64,000 nt of DNA from the NCBI GenBank assembly GCA_034336665.1, contig CM067592.1, positions 50,113,783 through 50,177,782 on the forward strand, in the 5' to 3' direction. Each line of letters begins with the position of its first letter. The stretch's first letter is position 1. The notes beneath the pieces were generated by a model. That model saw nothing but the letters and a program-made list of their open reading frames with translations. It ran no database searches and had not been told where the DNA came from. The translations under genes and the position numbers were made by a program. Origin of the DNA: Luscinia megarhynchos (taxonomy: Eukaryota; Chordata; Aves; Passeriformes; Turdidae). Below are positions 47,700-60,600 of the stretch, piece after piece.

Positions 47700-50425
47700 A
47701 AATCTAGTTTGTTTCCATACAGCCATTTCCTAGTGACACCTGCCATCTTGTTGCAGAGACTTGAAAATCTTGGGAGAGAAATGCAAGACATTGTATGCTG
47801 TTGCTAAACAGGATAAAGTTCACTACAGCTGCTCTTGTCTTTGGCTGCTCTGGGACTTCTCTGGAAAACAGCTTTTAATGTTAGCTGCTGTTGCTGCTTT
47901 GACAAAAGTGGCAGTGAACCTACTATTGCTGGATAGCTGTCTGTCAGTGAAATCAGGCAGCCCTCTGAGTCACTGTGTAATTTAGGACACAGTTTAGGAA
48001 AGGTCATTCCTGAGCCAGCATTTCCTGTAAAGAGAGAACCACCACTACAAGTGGAGTGATCTCTAGATGAACGTGATTCCATGAGCATTGATGGTGTTGG
48101 CTTTATTTAAAGACTTACCTTTTGGGGCTAATCTATTTTGAAGAGTTTGGCCCACTCTAGTTCAACTGCTTAACAAACAATCTAACAGAGTAAATGAAGC
48201 TGAGAGACAGAGGATATCAAATGTCAAAGCATTTCCACCATAACGTGAACTAGGCTGGATAAAGCTAAACGGGAGGAGATAAAAAGGAAGGACTTTGAGT
48301 GACATAGCACCACTTACTCCTGCTTATTCTGGTCCCTTACCCTCCAGTCTGTCTCTGATCCTAGACAGAAGAACAAGAACATGCATGTAGTTGCAACTAT
48401 TCTCGTATAAATTTATGTAGTTAAACCAAGCAGTTGACTACTTGTTCATGTTCCTATGTAGCTACATAGCTAGAACTTTTAATTCCAAGTATGTGCTGTG
48501 TGATAGTGATAGGAGTGTCACATTATGGTCTTTTTTAAGCTTCTGTGAGAAGTAAATGCAGCAGTAATGATAGATATTTCTGGGATGCCTAAGAGAGGTA
48601 GAAAGTTAAATACTTCCAAATTATAGGAGATTTTTTTTAACTACACAGAAAAGATATATAGCATTCTGAGTCTGTGTATGTCTCAGAATGTATCTGCAAC
48701 TTGAATGGAACAAAAATTGCAGCAAGGGACATAGACACACCTTAGTCCGGCACATGAGATCCCAACATGATGACCAGCCAAATTTTTAATTAGTTTCATA
48801 TTTTTCTAAGCTTAAAATTTCCATTCTCCTTTTTAATATTTTGTATTAGAAGTATAGTATAAGTACTTGTTTTGTACTCTTAGCAGAACAAACCTTTCAG
48901 TTATCAGTAGCCCAGAGATATCCTCTAATACAACCATTTCCTTTTTCCAATTGCTATCTAGGAATTGTGAAACTCTCTGCTCTGTTTTAGTACTTCATGG
49001 TGTATTAGTTTACATTATCTTAATGAGTTTGTATTTGCTTATGTTTTATTAAAAAGGTGCATACCCTTGTCAAATGTTGATGTGAAACTATATGTTTTGT
49101 CCGTAGCATTTTAGTTTTAACTCTTCTGCTTTATTCTAATGTTGTCTGTAGAATTAAAAGACTTTTTTAAAGTGTCTTATGAGTTTAAAATCTTCTACAT
49201 AGAAATGAGTGATGAGTGACTAACAGCAAGCTTGCTGGATTGGCAGCTTTAACCACTGACAAGTCCTTGGGTAATATTCAAGTTGTGCTGAAGGTAGCAG
49301 AGACTCTTGCTGACTTCGGGCAGCTTAGAGCCTGGTAGTTTTCTATTAAAGAGGCACAGCCTGAAGAGCACCTGGGTCAGCCTACTTCAGTTTTATTGTT
49401 ATTTCCTGATCCTTTCCTTGAACAGAGCATCTCCAGAATGAGAATTATTTTCTACAGACTGTTGAATCTGTCATGTCTTTCCTGCAACTTCAAGCAATAG
49501 TCCTTATTAATGTCAGCTTGTCTGATGACTGTGATGATATGACTGACTTCAGAAGATAGAAGTACAGTGGTGAACATTACAGATACAAACAGAAGTGTCC
49601 TCAGTCAACTGACAAGCATTTTAAGATTAATGTCAGGCATTTTGACAGATGTAGTCAATGACAACGGCCATGTTTCAGATGTGGGAAAGCTGGTAAAGCT
49701 GAAGTATGATAACCAGAACAGTGCTCATCTGTGAGATACTTTAAATCCACAGAGATTCACATCCCAAATTTGGAGCCAGTCAGCTAATCTAGCAAGCATT
49801 CTTTTCTGGAATGGCACTATATACTAGAAGTATGTGATGTGTTCTTCCTTTTCTTGGTGATTTTATCTATGCCAGAAAATGGGAAAGCAATTGCAATAAT
49901 AGAGCTGAAGAAGTGAAGGTGATACATACTTTATAGATCACACAGTGGCCATTCACTTTCTACAGTGGTGCAAGATAATACAGAGGATACTAAGACCCTA
50001 CTCTCAACGTGGTGATTTTATGGAAAGACTGTGCATTCTGATTATTATTTATTGCAGCTCCATCTACCTAGCAGCGAGAATGCAGGCAAGAACACTAAAA
50101 AAAAAAATAAAAAAAATCACACAACACAAAAACTGACTTATGAAAGTCTTTTATTAGATTGATAAACCTTCACTATCTTGTTTCAACTTGAATATTGAGG
50201 AACAGACTGAATAATCACAATATTTTAAAAAATCACAACATGTAAAGCCAAAAATTCATTGATGTATTTCCAAGTGTAAAACTTCCTAGATTTTATTCAA
50301 ACCATGGGCATTGGAAAAAGACTGTGTTTTGCCACCAAGAAGTTATTCTTTATCCCCAAAATTAGGTAGCAAACATATTTTACTTAGCTTGTTATTGGTG
50401 TGTGTAGGGAGTCTCCAATTCTGAG
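47700..50425. other. Intergenic stretch, first part
   Basis: No gene, RNA or mobile element was recognised between the cyclase poly(A) signal and the poly-T run near 50.4 kb. Frames here are below about 95 codons and show no domain. Confidence 0.55.
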
Positions 50426-50430
50426 GTTGG

Positions 50431-50447
50431 TTTTTTTTTTTTTTTTT
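50431..50447 (+). repeat. Poly-T run of 17
   Basis: A homopolymer T tract between the two genes, with no retroposed sequence recognised next to it. Confidence 0.8.
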
Positions 50448-50449
50448 CT

Positions 50450-53400
50450 TGTTAACAGAAAATTATCTGCTTCCTTGTACAGAAAATTAGTCAAAGGAAA
50501 TAAATTCATTTGTTTTAATAAAAGTGAAGTGAAATCAGGTGTCCTTTGCAAACAATGCAGGGAGTGTTGAGCCTGACTGGGAAGTTGAAGGATGCAGCGT
50601 TCCTTTAAGATCAATGTCTGATTAGTATGAGATTTCCCCAGCTTGCAGAACATTTCTCCAACCTACTCAGACCCTTAAAAATTAATAGACCTTCCATCTA
50701 AATTGACCTCAAAAGTAGAAATCTTTGGTTTTTTAAAGAGTGTCTTTCTGGGGCTATCCTTTCAAACCTGTAAAAAGACAAGGCTATGCAAGATTGTTCT
50801 GATTATACTCCAGCTGAGTACCATCTGCTTTTCAGCTAATGAGCACCTTGTCCTCCTAATTCTTCTCCTAATTCTTCCCTTTTTCAGTATAAAACATTGC
50901 ACTGCAGATTTTTTTACATTCTAAATTGGAATTTGAAGATAAAATATTTTGTAATAAAATGTTCTCTCCAAATAAAATATGGGGAAATTGCCTTTCCTCC
51001 TAATGTAAATTTTGGTTTAAATTTAAATGCACTTTCAGATGAAGAGATATAAAACTGCCAGGGTTTGAAATGGGACAGAGTGGGTGTTTGTGTGGGAACC
51101 CTAATGACTGAAGCTTTCCAAAGAACACCCATGAATGCATGTGATATTATTTAATGTCCCACAGCCTAGTAACCACAGTCCTCTGGTTCACACAGCAAAA
51201 CAACCTACCCCACTTTCTTATTTGTACACTATTTTTCCGCTGCACTAACTATGTCTTAAACATATATGCAATCCTTTCTGGAGCTAAATTCCAAAGACTG
51301 GATTCAATAGCTTGTGTACAGCATTAATTTTGACCTGGAAGCTGCACATGAAATGTGTAGTGCTACACCTTTGTGCAATTTGTCTTGGATTTCAACAGCA
51401 ACAAAATAAGTACTTCCTACCAGCGAGTACCAAATATGAAGCTAGTGTAGAAGCATCCTTAGGTTCATGAGTGTGCACAATTGCATTATCACTGCATTTC
51501 ATACTAAAATACAGTGGTGTGAAAATCAGTGTTTCGATGAGATCTAAAATCAGATCCCCTCTACATGGTAATTTTTTCCTGTAGTACTTCTCATGCCTTC
51601 AGGCAGGAAAACACATTCTGTCCCTACCTGAGGAGCCATCTGGGTAATCTACCAAAGATACAATACACATAGAACAGTGGTAAACATTCTGCTTTTGTGA
51701 CCAGAATTCAACACAGCTAACCTGACAAAGTAATGAAATACTGTGTATGATGCCTTTTTGGTCTCTTTTGCTTTTATGGAGGCCTCTCCTGTTCTACTCT
51801 CAATAGATGATGTGAGAGTACAGAGCCAGATTTTCAAAATGTTTAACCCTTTTTCACTCCCTGAGGAGTGAAAAGGACACTTGAGGTTGAAAAAAAATGC
51901 TGGAACTCTACCTTCCAGAATTGACTAGAGGTTCATTGGTGAAACACCAGTGGTTTGGGGAAATGCTGAATGCAAAGAATTGGAAAAAATCAGATTTCAG
52001 TTGCCAGGATTTCATGGGGGCCGTACTGAAACACAGTCATGGAATGTCTTAACTCTGTTGAAAGAACTGTGTGTTCTTGAAGAGCCACAACAGAGTCCTT
52101 CTCAGAAGTTTTTTCTCCTAAAGAACAGAAGGAATTTTAAAGTGCAGCAATAGATTTGAGGCAGAAAAGCTGGGTAAGGTGTTGGAAAACCACCTCTGAG
52201 GAGATCTCAAATTACTGTGTTGCTATGATTGTGCATTCTGTTACCTGCCTTGCAGACATATGTATAGCATATATACACACCCCATCCAGGGTGCAGTTTG
52301 TAAGGAAAAGCATTAAGCGTAAACACTTCTGTGTATCTGACACAAGGCTAATCCATGCAACTGTTCTGAACACAAAATACACAAAGATTTAAGAACTAGT
52401 GAAAGCTGAATCTAGTAAAGACATCTAGCATCGATAGGACTCCTAAATTAAAGGTAATGCTTACCTATGAAAGTTTGCCAGGGTGCATGAAGAGGGACTT
52501 CTCAATCCACTCTCTCTGTGGTCTCCAGACATGAAAGAGCACTTTCCACCAGAGAAGTAGCAAACCCACCAACAGTTCTCCCTGTAGGGATTCCATGTTC
52601 AGGCTGGCTGCAGAGTGGAAACGGGCTCAGCATGAGCTACTTTGCAGCTGATGCCCCATGCCAGGTGTCAAGAGAACACCTCTAGCCTACTTATGAGGAA
52701 ACTCCTCTACAATTTTTATACTATTTCTATTAGAAGCATGGACAGAAACCTTTCAGGACTCAAAAGTTTCCTATGCCATGGCTTTACTGGCAACATGCTG
52801 AGAGCCAAGGTCCTGTGTGCTGACTGTGCTCTGCAAGAAAATAGGTTAGTCCCTACATGCACATAAAAATCAGATTTGCAGTGCTTGGTGGCGTGACACT
52901 CACCCACCTCCAACCCATGGCAAAATCCCAAGCTTGTGCTGCAAGAACTGACAATATAATTGAATGTCTCAACATAACAGCTTAGATTGGATGGATGATG
53001 TAGTGTCAAATTCTACCACCCTGGCCAAAGACAGGAACTCGCTCTGCAAAGTCTGGTAGCGGCAGAGATGGTGAGAGGGGGTCACAGTAGCTGTTGCTCT
53101 GGTAATTACAGCATAATAAATAGCTACTGGAGCCAGAACTGAAGAGTTTGGATCAGAGGGGGAGGAATTGCCTCTGCAAGAGTATGACACTTCTGCAGAA
53201 TGCGGATCAAGAGTACAAATACCAGTCCAGAAGGACACACTGAGCACACTCACCTCTTGATTATTCAGTTCCAGGCCAAAAGGACCAGGTATTGTTTTGC
53301 ACTCAGGAGGACAAAATGCATGCTGGTTAAAACTTCAAATTGTCTTTTAGAGACTTTGCAGTGACCAGCTAGTATGACTGTAAAAATGCTACTTGTGTCA

Positions 53401-56400
53401 ACAGAAATTTATGCAAAGCAACACAAGATTGCCTCTTGTTGATCTGCATACCACATTGTCTCTTAAAAGACAATAAACTACATTGTAGCTCTATGATAAA
53501 TGCTATTGCAAAAATAAAGTTTATATATCTTAGGAACGTCTCTAAATGTCCAAATTGCTGTTTTCCATTAAATGCTTTATACACCCTCCCATCCATACTT
53601 TAGGACCAAGCAATATATGGTTCACAAGACACTTATCCCCCGAGATATTTATCCCCAAAACAGAGCTCCCCTACAGCTTCATGCATTGTTTGGAAGAGAG
53701 CATTGAGGAGAGAAGTGGGACTTTGACCCAGAGGTCTTATAAAGTAGCAAGAACAGAAAGAAGCTCTTATCTCTGGTCACAGCTTGGAATCACACCCCAA
53801 GCTGTGGTGCTCTGAAGCCAAATTCATATTAGAAGCTGCCTCTGAAAAGCAAAGTGATTATTCCTGCTTGTTCTAAGAACAGCACAGGTACCAGAAGTTC
53901 TAGTGTCCGCATGAGCTGAACAAAAATAAAGTCCCAGGTGCTCTCTTATCTGGGCATGTTAATTGCATAAAAACTTTGAAAATGCTGTCATGATGACTGT
54001 GATCAAGTATGTATTAGATTTCTACTGGCAAAACTATAAAAGTGTCACTTTATTAAAAAAACCCAAACCAACAGAATCACAAAACTCCCAAAACAACAAA
54101 AGCAAACAAAAAATGAACCATAACACCTAACCTCCCCAGAAAAAAAAAAAACAACCAAAAACCGAACCCCTTTTCATTTTCAAATTTAAAAATTCATATT
54201 TTTAAAATGGCCAAATTAATTTCCATTTTATTCTCTATGAAACTAGCAGGACAAAAAAAGAAATAGAAAGAGGTTTCAGAGGCAGCACTAATTTATTTCT
54301 CTAATTTCAAATTCTCACACTTCAATTAAAAAAATTAGAGGATTATGGTATATTAGCCTAGAAATATTGCTTAAAGTTGTATTTTATTTTGAAATCTTAG
54401 CTGAATGAATGGGGAGATGACATTGCCTGTAAATATCAATTTTTAAACACACATTTTTTATAGCTCTTTCTGTATTGTGGGAAGCTTTCCCTCCCATTAA
54501 ACTTTGCTTGAATAGAAGGATTCTCTTGTTTTTACACTAAGAATGGAATAAAGCACATGACTCAGATCTGCATGTCTATATATGAAGTTATGTATTCACT
54601 ACTCCATTTGTCACTAATGTTTGCTGTCTTCTCTTGAAAAAGCCTGTGTAACTTTTGAGAGAGAACATCTAATCCTAGACAAAATGGAAAGACTTGACTG
54701 CTTCCTATATATATATTTGCAGAACTGTACAAATCTAGGTTCCCAGCAGGCTGGTGCCTTGCTCTCTTATGCAAGGCAAGGATTACTCACAACCCTGTCA
54801 GAGGCAGCAGGCAGGACCCAGTAGCCTGTTTTCTCGTGGTGGGTCTGACCTCCAGGGATGTGAGCACCCCTGGGCGTGCAGTGAGACCCTCGCCTGCTCT
54901 GCTTAGAAGCAGAAAGCAAAAGGCCCTATTTGTCACCATGTCCATCAGCAGCATTTTAGCTGTTGGCTTCAGAGGCCATGAAATAAGACTTCCTGGTGCC
55001 ATTGAAGAGTTGCTCTGTACATTGAGGAATAAGATCCTGCAGTGACTAAGTCTAAGCAGGAGGCAAGCTGCTGACAACAACTGAGTGCTTTTATGTGGAA
55101 GTTGATCATGTCAGGGAGAGGGTCTGTTTTTGTGGAATTCCTCTACTCTCGGATAAAACCTAGGCTGCACAGACTGCAGGTGTTTATCTATTACCACAGT
55201 ACTGTTCCTGCATGCCTGAGCAGCAGAGCTGCCTGTAACCACCTCTTCAGAGTTTTTCCCTGAATAGGTGATTTACCTTCAACTAGCTACTGTTTTCTGA
55301 ATTTATCCCAATAGTATCCAGATGCCCCACCAAAACTTGGCCAAAGGGTTAACGTCTTATTTGGTCTGAAAGACACCAAGCTAGCTGGAAAATTGTTTCC
55401 TTCTTCTGGAAACATCTTCAGAGACTGGTTGTCTGTTACAATTTGACATAAGTTTCTCAACAAACAAACAAATACACACATAAATATATGTATAAAATTT
55501 ACATTCACTTTCCAGACAATTCCATGGGCATGGAAAGCCTCATTTAAGTGCAAAATTCCCTTTAAATTTTCTACAGAACAACTCAGGTTGCTACAAACAA
55601 AAGGCTGCTTTTCTTATTTCCTACTCTGGTAAGTCAGTGTGTTTCTCTGGTACAACTTATGGCTGACAAAAACCAGCTAAGTAGGAACAGCTATTAAGAC
55701 TTTCATCACACAGGAACTTTTTGGCATTCTGGGAATTTACTTATAGGAACTGGGGCTTTGTGAGATGCTAGCAAATTACTCTATGCTTTAGCAACCATTA
55801 CCCTCAGACCTGAACACTCAGAGCAGCTGCTTACCACGCACATTGTGTTATACCACATCTCTGGTACCCACACTGTAGAGGTCAGGTAAGATGTCTATGC
55901 ACAGCATGGAACATGCAACTTAGTGTTGGGCAGAGTAGCCAGGATTTGTATTTCAGTATGTAAACTGCAGGCTCTGAGTTTGAATGGTTAATCTTCACTA
56001 CTCACTTCACATTTTCTTGCTATGTATCCATAAGCTGTGAAAAAACCATCTGTCAGTCAGGTCCTTCTCCCAGCAAAGCATGGCTTTGAGACCCCTGAGT
56101 GGACTGTCACCATGCATTCCCCATACAGAAATATCTGTCATTTTAGAAAAGGCACAAGAAAATGGCATTTTCAGAAGAGTCAGATCCCACTCTAAACATA
56201 ACACACAGAAGTCTATTCCTGAAGCAATTTTTGAGGTACTGAAATATAGTTTGAAGACCTGAGTTCACTGACATCTGCTCCTAGTCTCTGCAAGAACTGT
56301 GTCGTGTTCATGTTGCATTCTCCTTGTCAAGTATGTGTCTAAAATCCAGAAGTGTTAGAAACATTCCAGTGAACTCAAGACCAGTGGAAAATTAAGCTAA

Positions 56401-57050
56401 CACATCTATGCTCATGCTCTTGATGATGGGTTAGTCTTCGAAAACTCTCCTGAGCCTGTCTGGTTTCTAGGAGACTTTCAGAAGAGCCCATGGGGTCAGG
56501 ACATCTATTCCTTTACACAAAGGAAAACAAAATCCTGCCAGGACAAAGGGAGACAAATGACTTCTATACTCCCTGACATTAGCCAGCTGTTAGAGTTCAT
56601 GCTGACATCTCTCAATCCCTCCCAAAATGAAGTGACAGTATTTCAAAACTTATTCAGCCATAGAGCACCACATTCTTTCCTACAGAGAGCTCCAGAGTTT
56701 CATACAGCTCTTGATCTCAGCTGACAGCTACTGCTGCCCTGCTGCCAGCGTGCCTACGGGCTTGGGTACAATATGCAGCAGGAAAACCAAAGGGAGGGAA
56801 AGGGAGAAAATAAAATTAAAATGCAATTTCTTTTTTTCCAAAAATGAAAAATTGAATTCTTTAACCTTTAAACATGCTTGTTTACTTACAGAAAGCTTAC
56901 TTCAGGCACAAAAGGTTTGAGTATCAGTCACATACCACTTTAAATTGAAATAGTATCAGGATTGTCCCATGCAGTCAGCTATATTATCCCCTATCAAGAA
57001 GTTGACGTTGCAGTTTTTGTATACATACATATATATAAAGTATGCATCTT
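50450..57050. other. Intergenic stretch, second part, including any TMEM215 3' UTR
   Basis: No independent gene was seen. The TMEM215 3' UTR must extend leftward from 57051. On the minus strand, AATAAA hexamers (TTTATT on the plus strand) occur far away, for example near 54050 and 54225, so its end cannot be assigned. An A/C-rich patch at about 54050-54170 is low complexity. Confidence 0.5.
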
Positions 57051-57773
57051 TCACACAATGGTCTCCTGGTCTGAGTTGACTCCAGTGGGGTTTATGTAAC
57101 AACAGTACCTGTCATAAGGGCTGTTATCCTTGTAAGAGCAGACAATGATACTATCTTTAGGAGCCACAAAAATGTTGTCTTCGATGTCAGGGCAAGGAGT
57201 GCTGTCCCTGCTGGGAGAAGAGCTCTTCTTCTCCAAGGCACTGTATGTGGAGCCATCTCCCACGAACACATTCTCTGGCATCTCTGGGTAACAGCTCTCC
57301 AGGTATTTCAGCATCTCCTCCTGCTCCACCTTTTTGGCGAGGCTCTTGCCCTCTGCCGTGGCAGCGGCGGTGGTGCCGGAGGTGCAGATGAACACGGTGT
57401 CCTCTCCCCTCAGCCCCCTCCTGTCCTTGCGGTAAGCTTTCCTGGCCAGCTCGTCACAACTTCCCTTGCCAGACTCCAGGTCCGAGGGGGTCCTTAGCAG
57501 CTCCACGACATCCCGGTCCTTGACCTCCTTGCAGCACGGACGCATGTTCTCGGGACATTTGGTGCAGCCGTCGGTCTTTCTGGTGAGGGCGATGGCGGCG
57601 ATGCCCGGCAGGCAGATGGCCGGCCCGATGGCCAGCAGCGGGATGTCCCCCAGGGTCTCTCCCTTGATGCCGGACACGGTGAACATGAAGCCGAACACCA
57701 GAAAGACGCTGACCAGGGCCACCACCAGCCCCGTGCGGGGGTTGATGTCGTCGGGCCGCAGGGTCCGCGCCAT
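57051..57773 (-). CDS. TMEM215: Transmembrane protein 215
   Basis: An intronless frame of 240 codons plus a TGA. It starts MARTLRPDDINPRTGLVVAL. It has two hydrophobic segments at about 15-35 and 44-63, with a very short intervening loop (IKGETLGD). A long polar, probably cytoplasmic tail follows, with VVELLRTPSDLESGKGS and SIIVCSYKDNSPYDRYCCYI, and the last residues are ETIV. These blocks match TMEM215 as I recall it from mammals, where the protein is about 235 residues and begins at the MRPDD equivalent. The tail between about 70 and 195 diverges. The start was chosen as the ATG just ahead of the conserved RPDDINPRTG; the frame stays open far upstream, but only through CpG-island sequence. 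The molecular function is poorly known. The last four residues fit a class I PDZ ligand. The gene is convergent with the cyclase gene, and no poly(A) site was assigned. Confidence 0.93.
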   Translation of the reverse strand: MARTLRPDDINPRTGLVVALVSVFLVFGFMFTVSGIKGETLGDIPLLAIGPAICLPGIAAIALTRKTDGCTKCPENMRPCCKEVKDRDVVELLRTPSDLESGKGSCDELARKAYRKDRRGLRGEDTVFICTSGTTAAATAEGKSLAKKVEQEEMLKYLESCYPEMPENVFVGDGSTYSALEKKSSSPSRDSTPCPDIEDNIFVAPKDSIIVCSYKDNSPYDRYCCYINPTGVNSDQETIV

Positions 57774-58480
57774 CCAGCTGCTGCGCGCGGGGACCGCGCC
57801 GTCCCCCGGGGCGCCCCTCGGGCCGGCGGGCAGCCGCTCCCCGGCGAGCCTCCGAAGCTTCCCGGGCAGCGAGCCGCGGAGCACCCCGACAGCCGGCGCC
57901 GCTCGGCTTCCCCTCGGCGGAGCCGCGGACGGAGGGCGGGCCGGGGCCGGGAGCTGTCCTGCCTCCTGCCTCCTCCCTCGCTCCCTCCCTCCCGCGCTCG
58001 CTCCCTCGCTCCCCGGCGCCGGCCGGAGCGCCTCGCCCGGCTGCGGCCCCGCCGCGCCCTCCCACGCTGCCGGGCTCACGCCCTGCCCGAGGCCGGGCGT
58101 GCAGAGACCGGACTTCCAGCAGCAGCGGCCGGGGAGACAGCTGCCGCGAGGGTTCACCTGCCCGGCCTCCGCCTCCTCCTCCTCGTCCTCGCCCGGCCCC
58201 GCCGGAGCCCCGCACAGCCGTGAGTACGCGCACCGCCCGGCGCGGGATGCGGCGGGGCCAGCGCGGCCGCTCGGCGGGGCTGCCCCTACCTGGTGGCCGC
58301 CGCTGCTCGGGCGGCCGCTGCCGCCGCCCCGGGCAGCCCTTCCCTCTCGGGAGCAGGGGAGCGCGCCCCCGATGAGCGTCCTTCCGCGGGAAGCCGGCAT
58401 GTGCATCCTGCGCACGGGCCCCTGCACCCGACGCCTCTTCCTCGCTGAGGACGGGGCTTGCGAAGTGAATCCTCTCCCGG
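57340..58480 (-). promoter_or_regulatory. CpG island covering the TMEM215 promoter, 5' UTR and early coding region
   Basis: Very GC-rich and CpG-dense compared with the AT-rich flanks, with many CCGCCC/GGGCGG-like boxes and a run of CTCC/CGCTCC repeats near 57965-58015. It overlaps the first half of the coding sequence and extends about 700 bases upstream of the chosen ATG, as is usual for a vertebrate CpG-island promoter. The transcription start cannot be placed from sequence alone. Confidence 0.8.
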
Positions 58481-58599
58481 ACAGACAGCAGTCCTGCCCA
58501 GAGTCTTCTCCCAAGTTAGGCACCAGTGGAGAGCAAGGCTTCAGGAGATGCTCTGCGGCAGCTGGATTTCATCCTGAAGGTGGCCCTTAGGGATAAAGC

Positions 58600-60590
58600 C
58601 TCTCCTGATGTTATTCCCTCCCCAAGAATGAACACAGGTGTTGGGGTTCCCTTGGTATCCATGGCCTGCCGACTGTGATGGTGACGTTCTGTCCCTGTGA
58701 TTTGATGCACTTCGATGATGGGAATTTGAAGTAAGCACCACCAGCTGAATGAGTATAGAAAAGGATCTCAAATAGGTGGGAATGTGGAAAGGCAGCAGCA
58801 TCTTCAGGCAGGTTGCCAGTGATACAAAAGACTAAATACTTTCACCTGGGGTAGGGATGCTGGGAGATAAAAAGGAGTCATACCAGAAAGCTTCCAAGAA
58901 AATTAAGGTAACAGAAAAGGACACTCTGAACTAAAATTGTGAAATCGTAGTTTATTTAAGTTTTCCCATTAACATGATTCGTTTTCCTCATCCTATGAAC
59001 TTGGAAAGCTCAGAGAAGCCAATTTAGAAAACACTTAGCGGTTTGTCAGGTCATGAAAAGCATGGGTTTTATTTACCATCCCTACACTACAACATCAGTG
59101 GAGCACCTCTGTGTTGTAGATTTCCAACTTGCCTCGCAGAGAGCAAGTTCAAGAATATAATTTTGTAAGTGGGAGCAATTCCTGCCTTAGAGGACACCTA
59201 ATGTGGTCTCAAGTTAAAGTATTTACTGTTTCATTTGAAGGATGAGTAAAAATGGGAGTAGAAGTACACATTGGAGAGAGTTTTTAAGTGGAAACGGCCT
59301 GTGTTTCAGATTAAAAGTTTGTAGTGGACCACAATCATTGTTTCAACTTGTCCTCCAGAAAATTGTCTAGTGAAATTCACACTGAACCTCTCACCTGTTG
59401 CAGAGTGGGCTGAAGCAGGAATGTTTTGGATTCTGTTGCAAATGCCTTTCTTGACTGAAAGATTTAAAAACCAAAACCTTCCATCCAGCACAAGTTAACT
59501 TCTGCTTTTGCCACTCTGCAAAATAGTAGTATGAGAAATGACAGTAGCGTTCTCAGCTCCTATTTTCCAGAGTGAAAATTTGCTGTTTCTTTCCATCTGC
59601 TGTTACTCAGATACACAGCTTTTATGTCCTCATGTTGGAATGAATAATGCTTTTTTTTTTATCCATCAGCTAGATTCTGGATGAAAGGAAGTGATTAACC
59701 TTAAGCAAGCCTGTCCCACATAACTAAAATGTTGTAAAGTGTGAGTTATGAAGTAATGGGTACGTTGGTAACTAATGCCATGAAAGTCACTGTTCCTGCT
59801 CCCTGACCTTCCTTCACCTCCCCTAGTGCATTTGAATAGTTTTTCAAAAAATTGGAAATTGTTCTTTTGTTGAAAAACAAATTATGATGCCTGGGAAAAG
59901 CAATTACCTGAAGCTGCATTCATCAACAGTCCTTCAGAGATAGAAAAAGGACACAGAAATGTAAATATTAGTGGCATTTGTGGAGAGGAAAATTGCTGTA
60001 AGAGCTGAAGTACATGTCAGAATATCTAACAGGAGTAAAAATGGCCCTTCAAATTTAAGCGACAGGCTTACCGAGATGGAAGAGGGAACATCTACTTTGG
60101 AACAGAATGCTGTTAGTGGACAGAAAAACACAGAAAATGTCAGGACAAAGGTGGAACTAAATGTCTTCAATTTGTCCCTTTGTGAGTGATTTCAAGACAA
60201 GATTGTATGCTTCCAGCAGGAGGGGATAGAAAGGGAAAACAATCACCCAGTTCCAGGAAAGCATGCCATAATTGTTAAAATTGTCTTTCCAAGCTAGAAA
60301 TCGAGAGACCAGCAAGTGCCACTTAACACAACTGAGCAACAATGCAAATGGTTGAATTTTCTATCCTGTTCATAACTAGAGAAAAAAAAAATACTCCTTT
60401 GAGGCGAAGTATGTTTCTGTTCTGGTGCTGTACACAAAAATTAGGTACTCAATCACATTTTTACCTCACTTTTCAACAGCAACCTGTCTTCCCCCCTCTT
60501 GAGTGGATGGGCAGCAGGAAGGACTGAAGGAAAGAAGTGTTCTCTATGTAATAGATCAGATTTATGATCACCTGAAGAACTTGAACATGT
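58600..60590. other. Stretch upstream of TMEM215 without a recognised gene
   Basis: Past the CpG island the sequence returns to AT-rich unique DNA. No exon or repeat was recognised. It may contain distal regulatory DNA of TMEM215. Confidence 0.5.
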
Positions 60591-60600
60591 GGTGAGATGC

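Noticed and set aside
57454..58233. 259-codon minus-strand frame in a second reading frame of the TMEM215 island
   Set aside because: It is a frame-shifted shadow of TMEM215 and its GC-rich leader.
57466..58590. 374-codon plus-strand frame opposite TMEM215
   Set aside because: It is antisense to the coding region and CpG island, where stop codons are rare; its Ala/Pro/Ser/Arg-rich text shows no domain.
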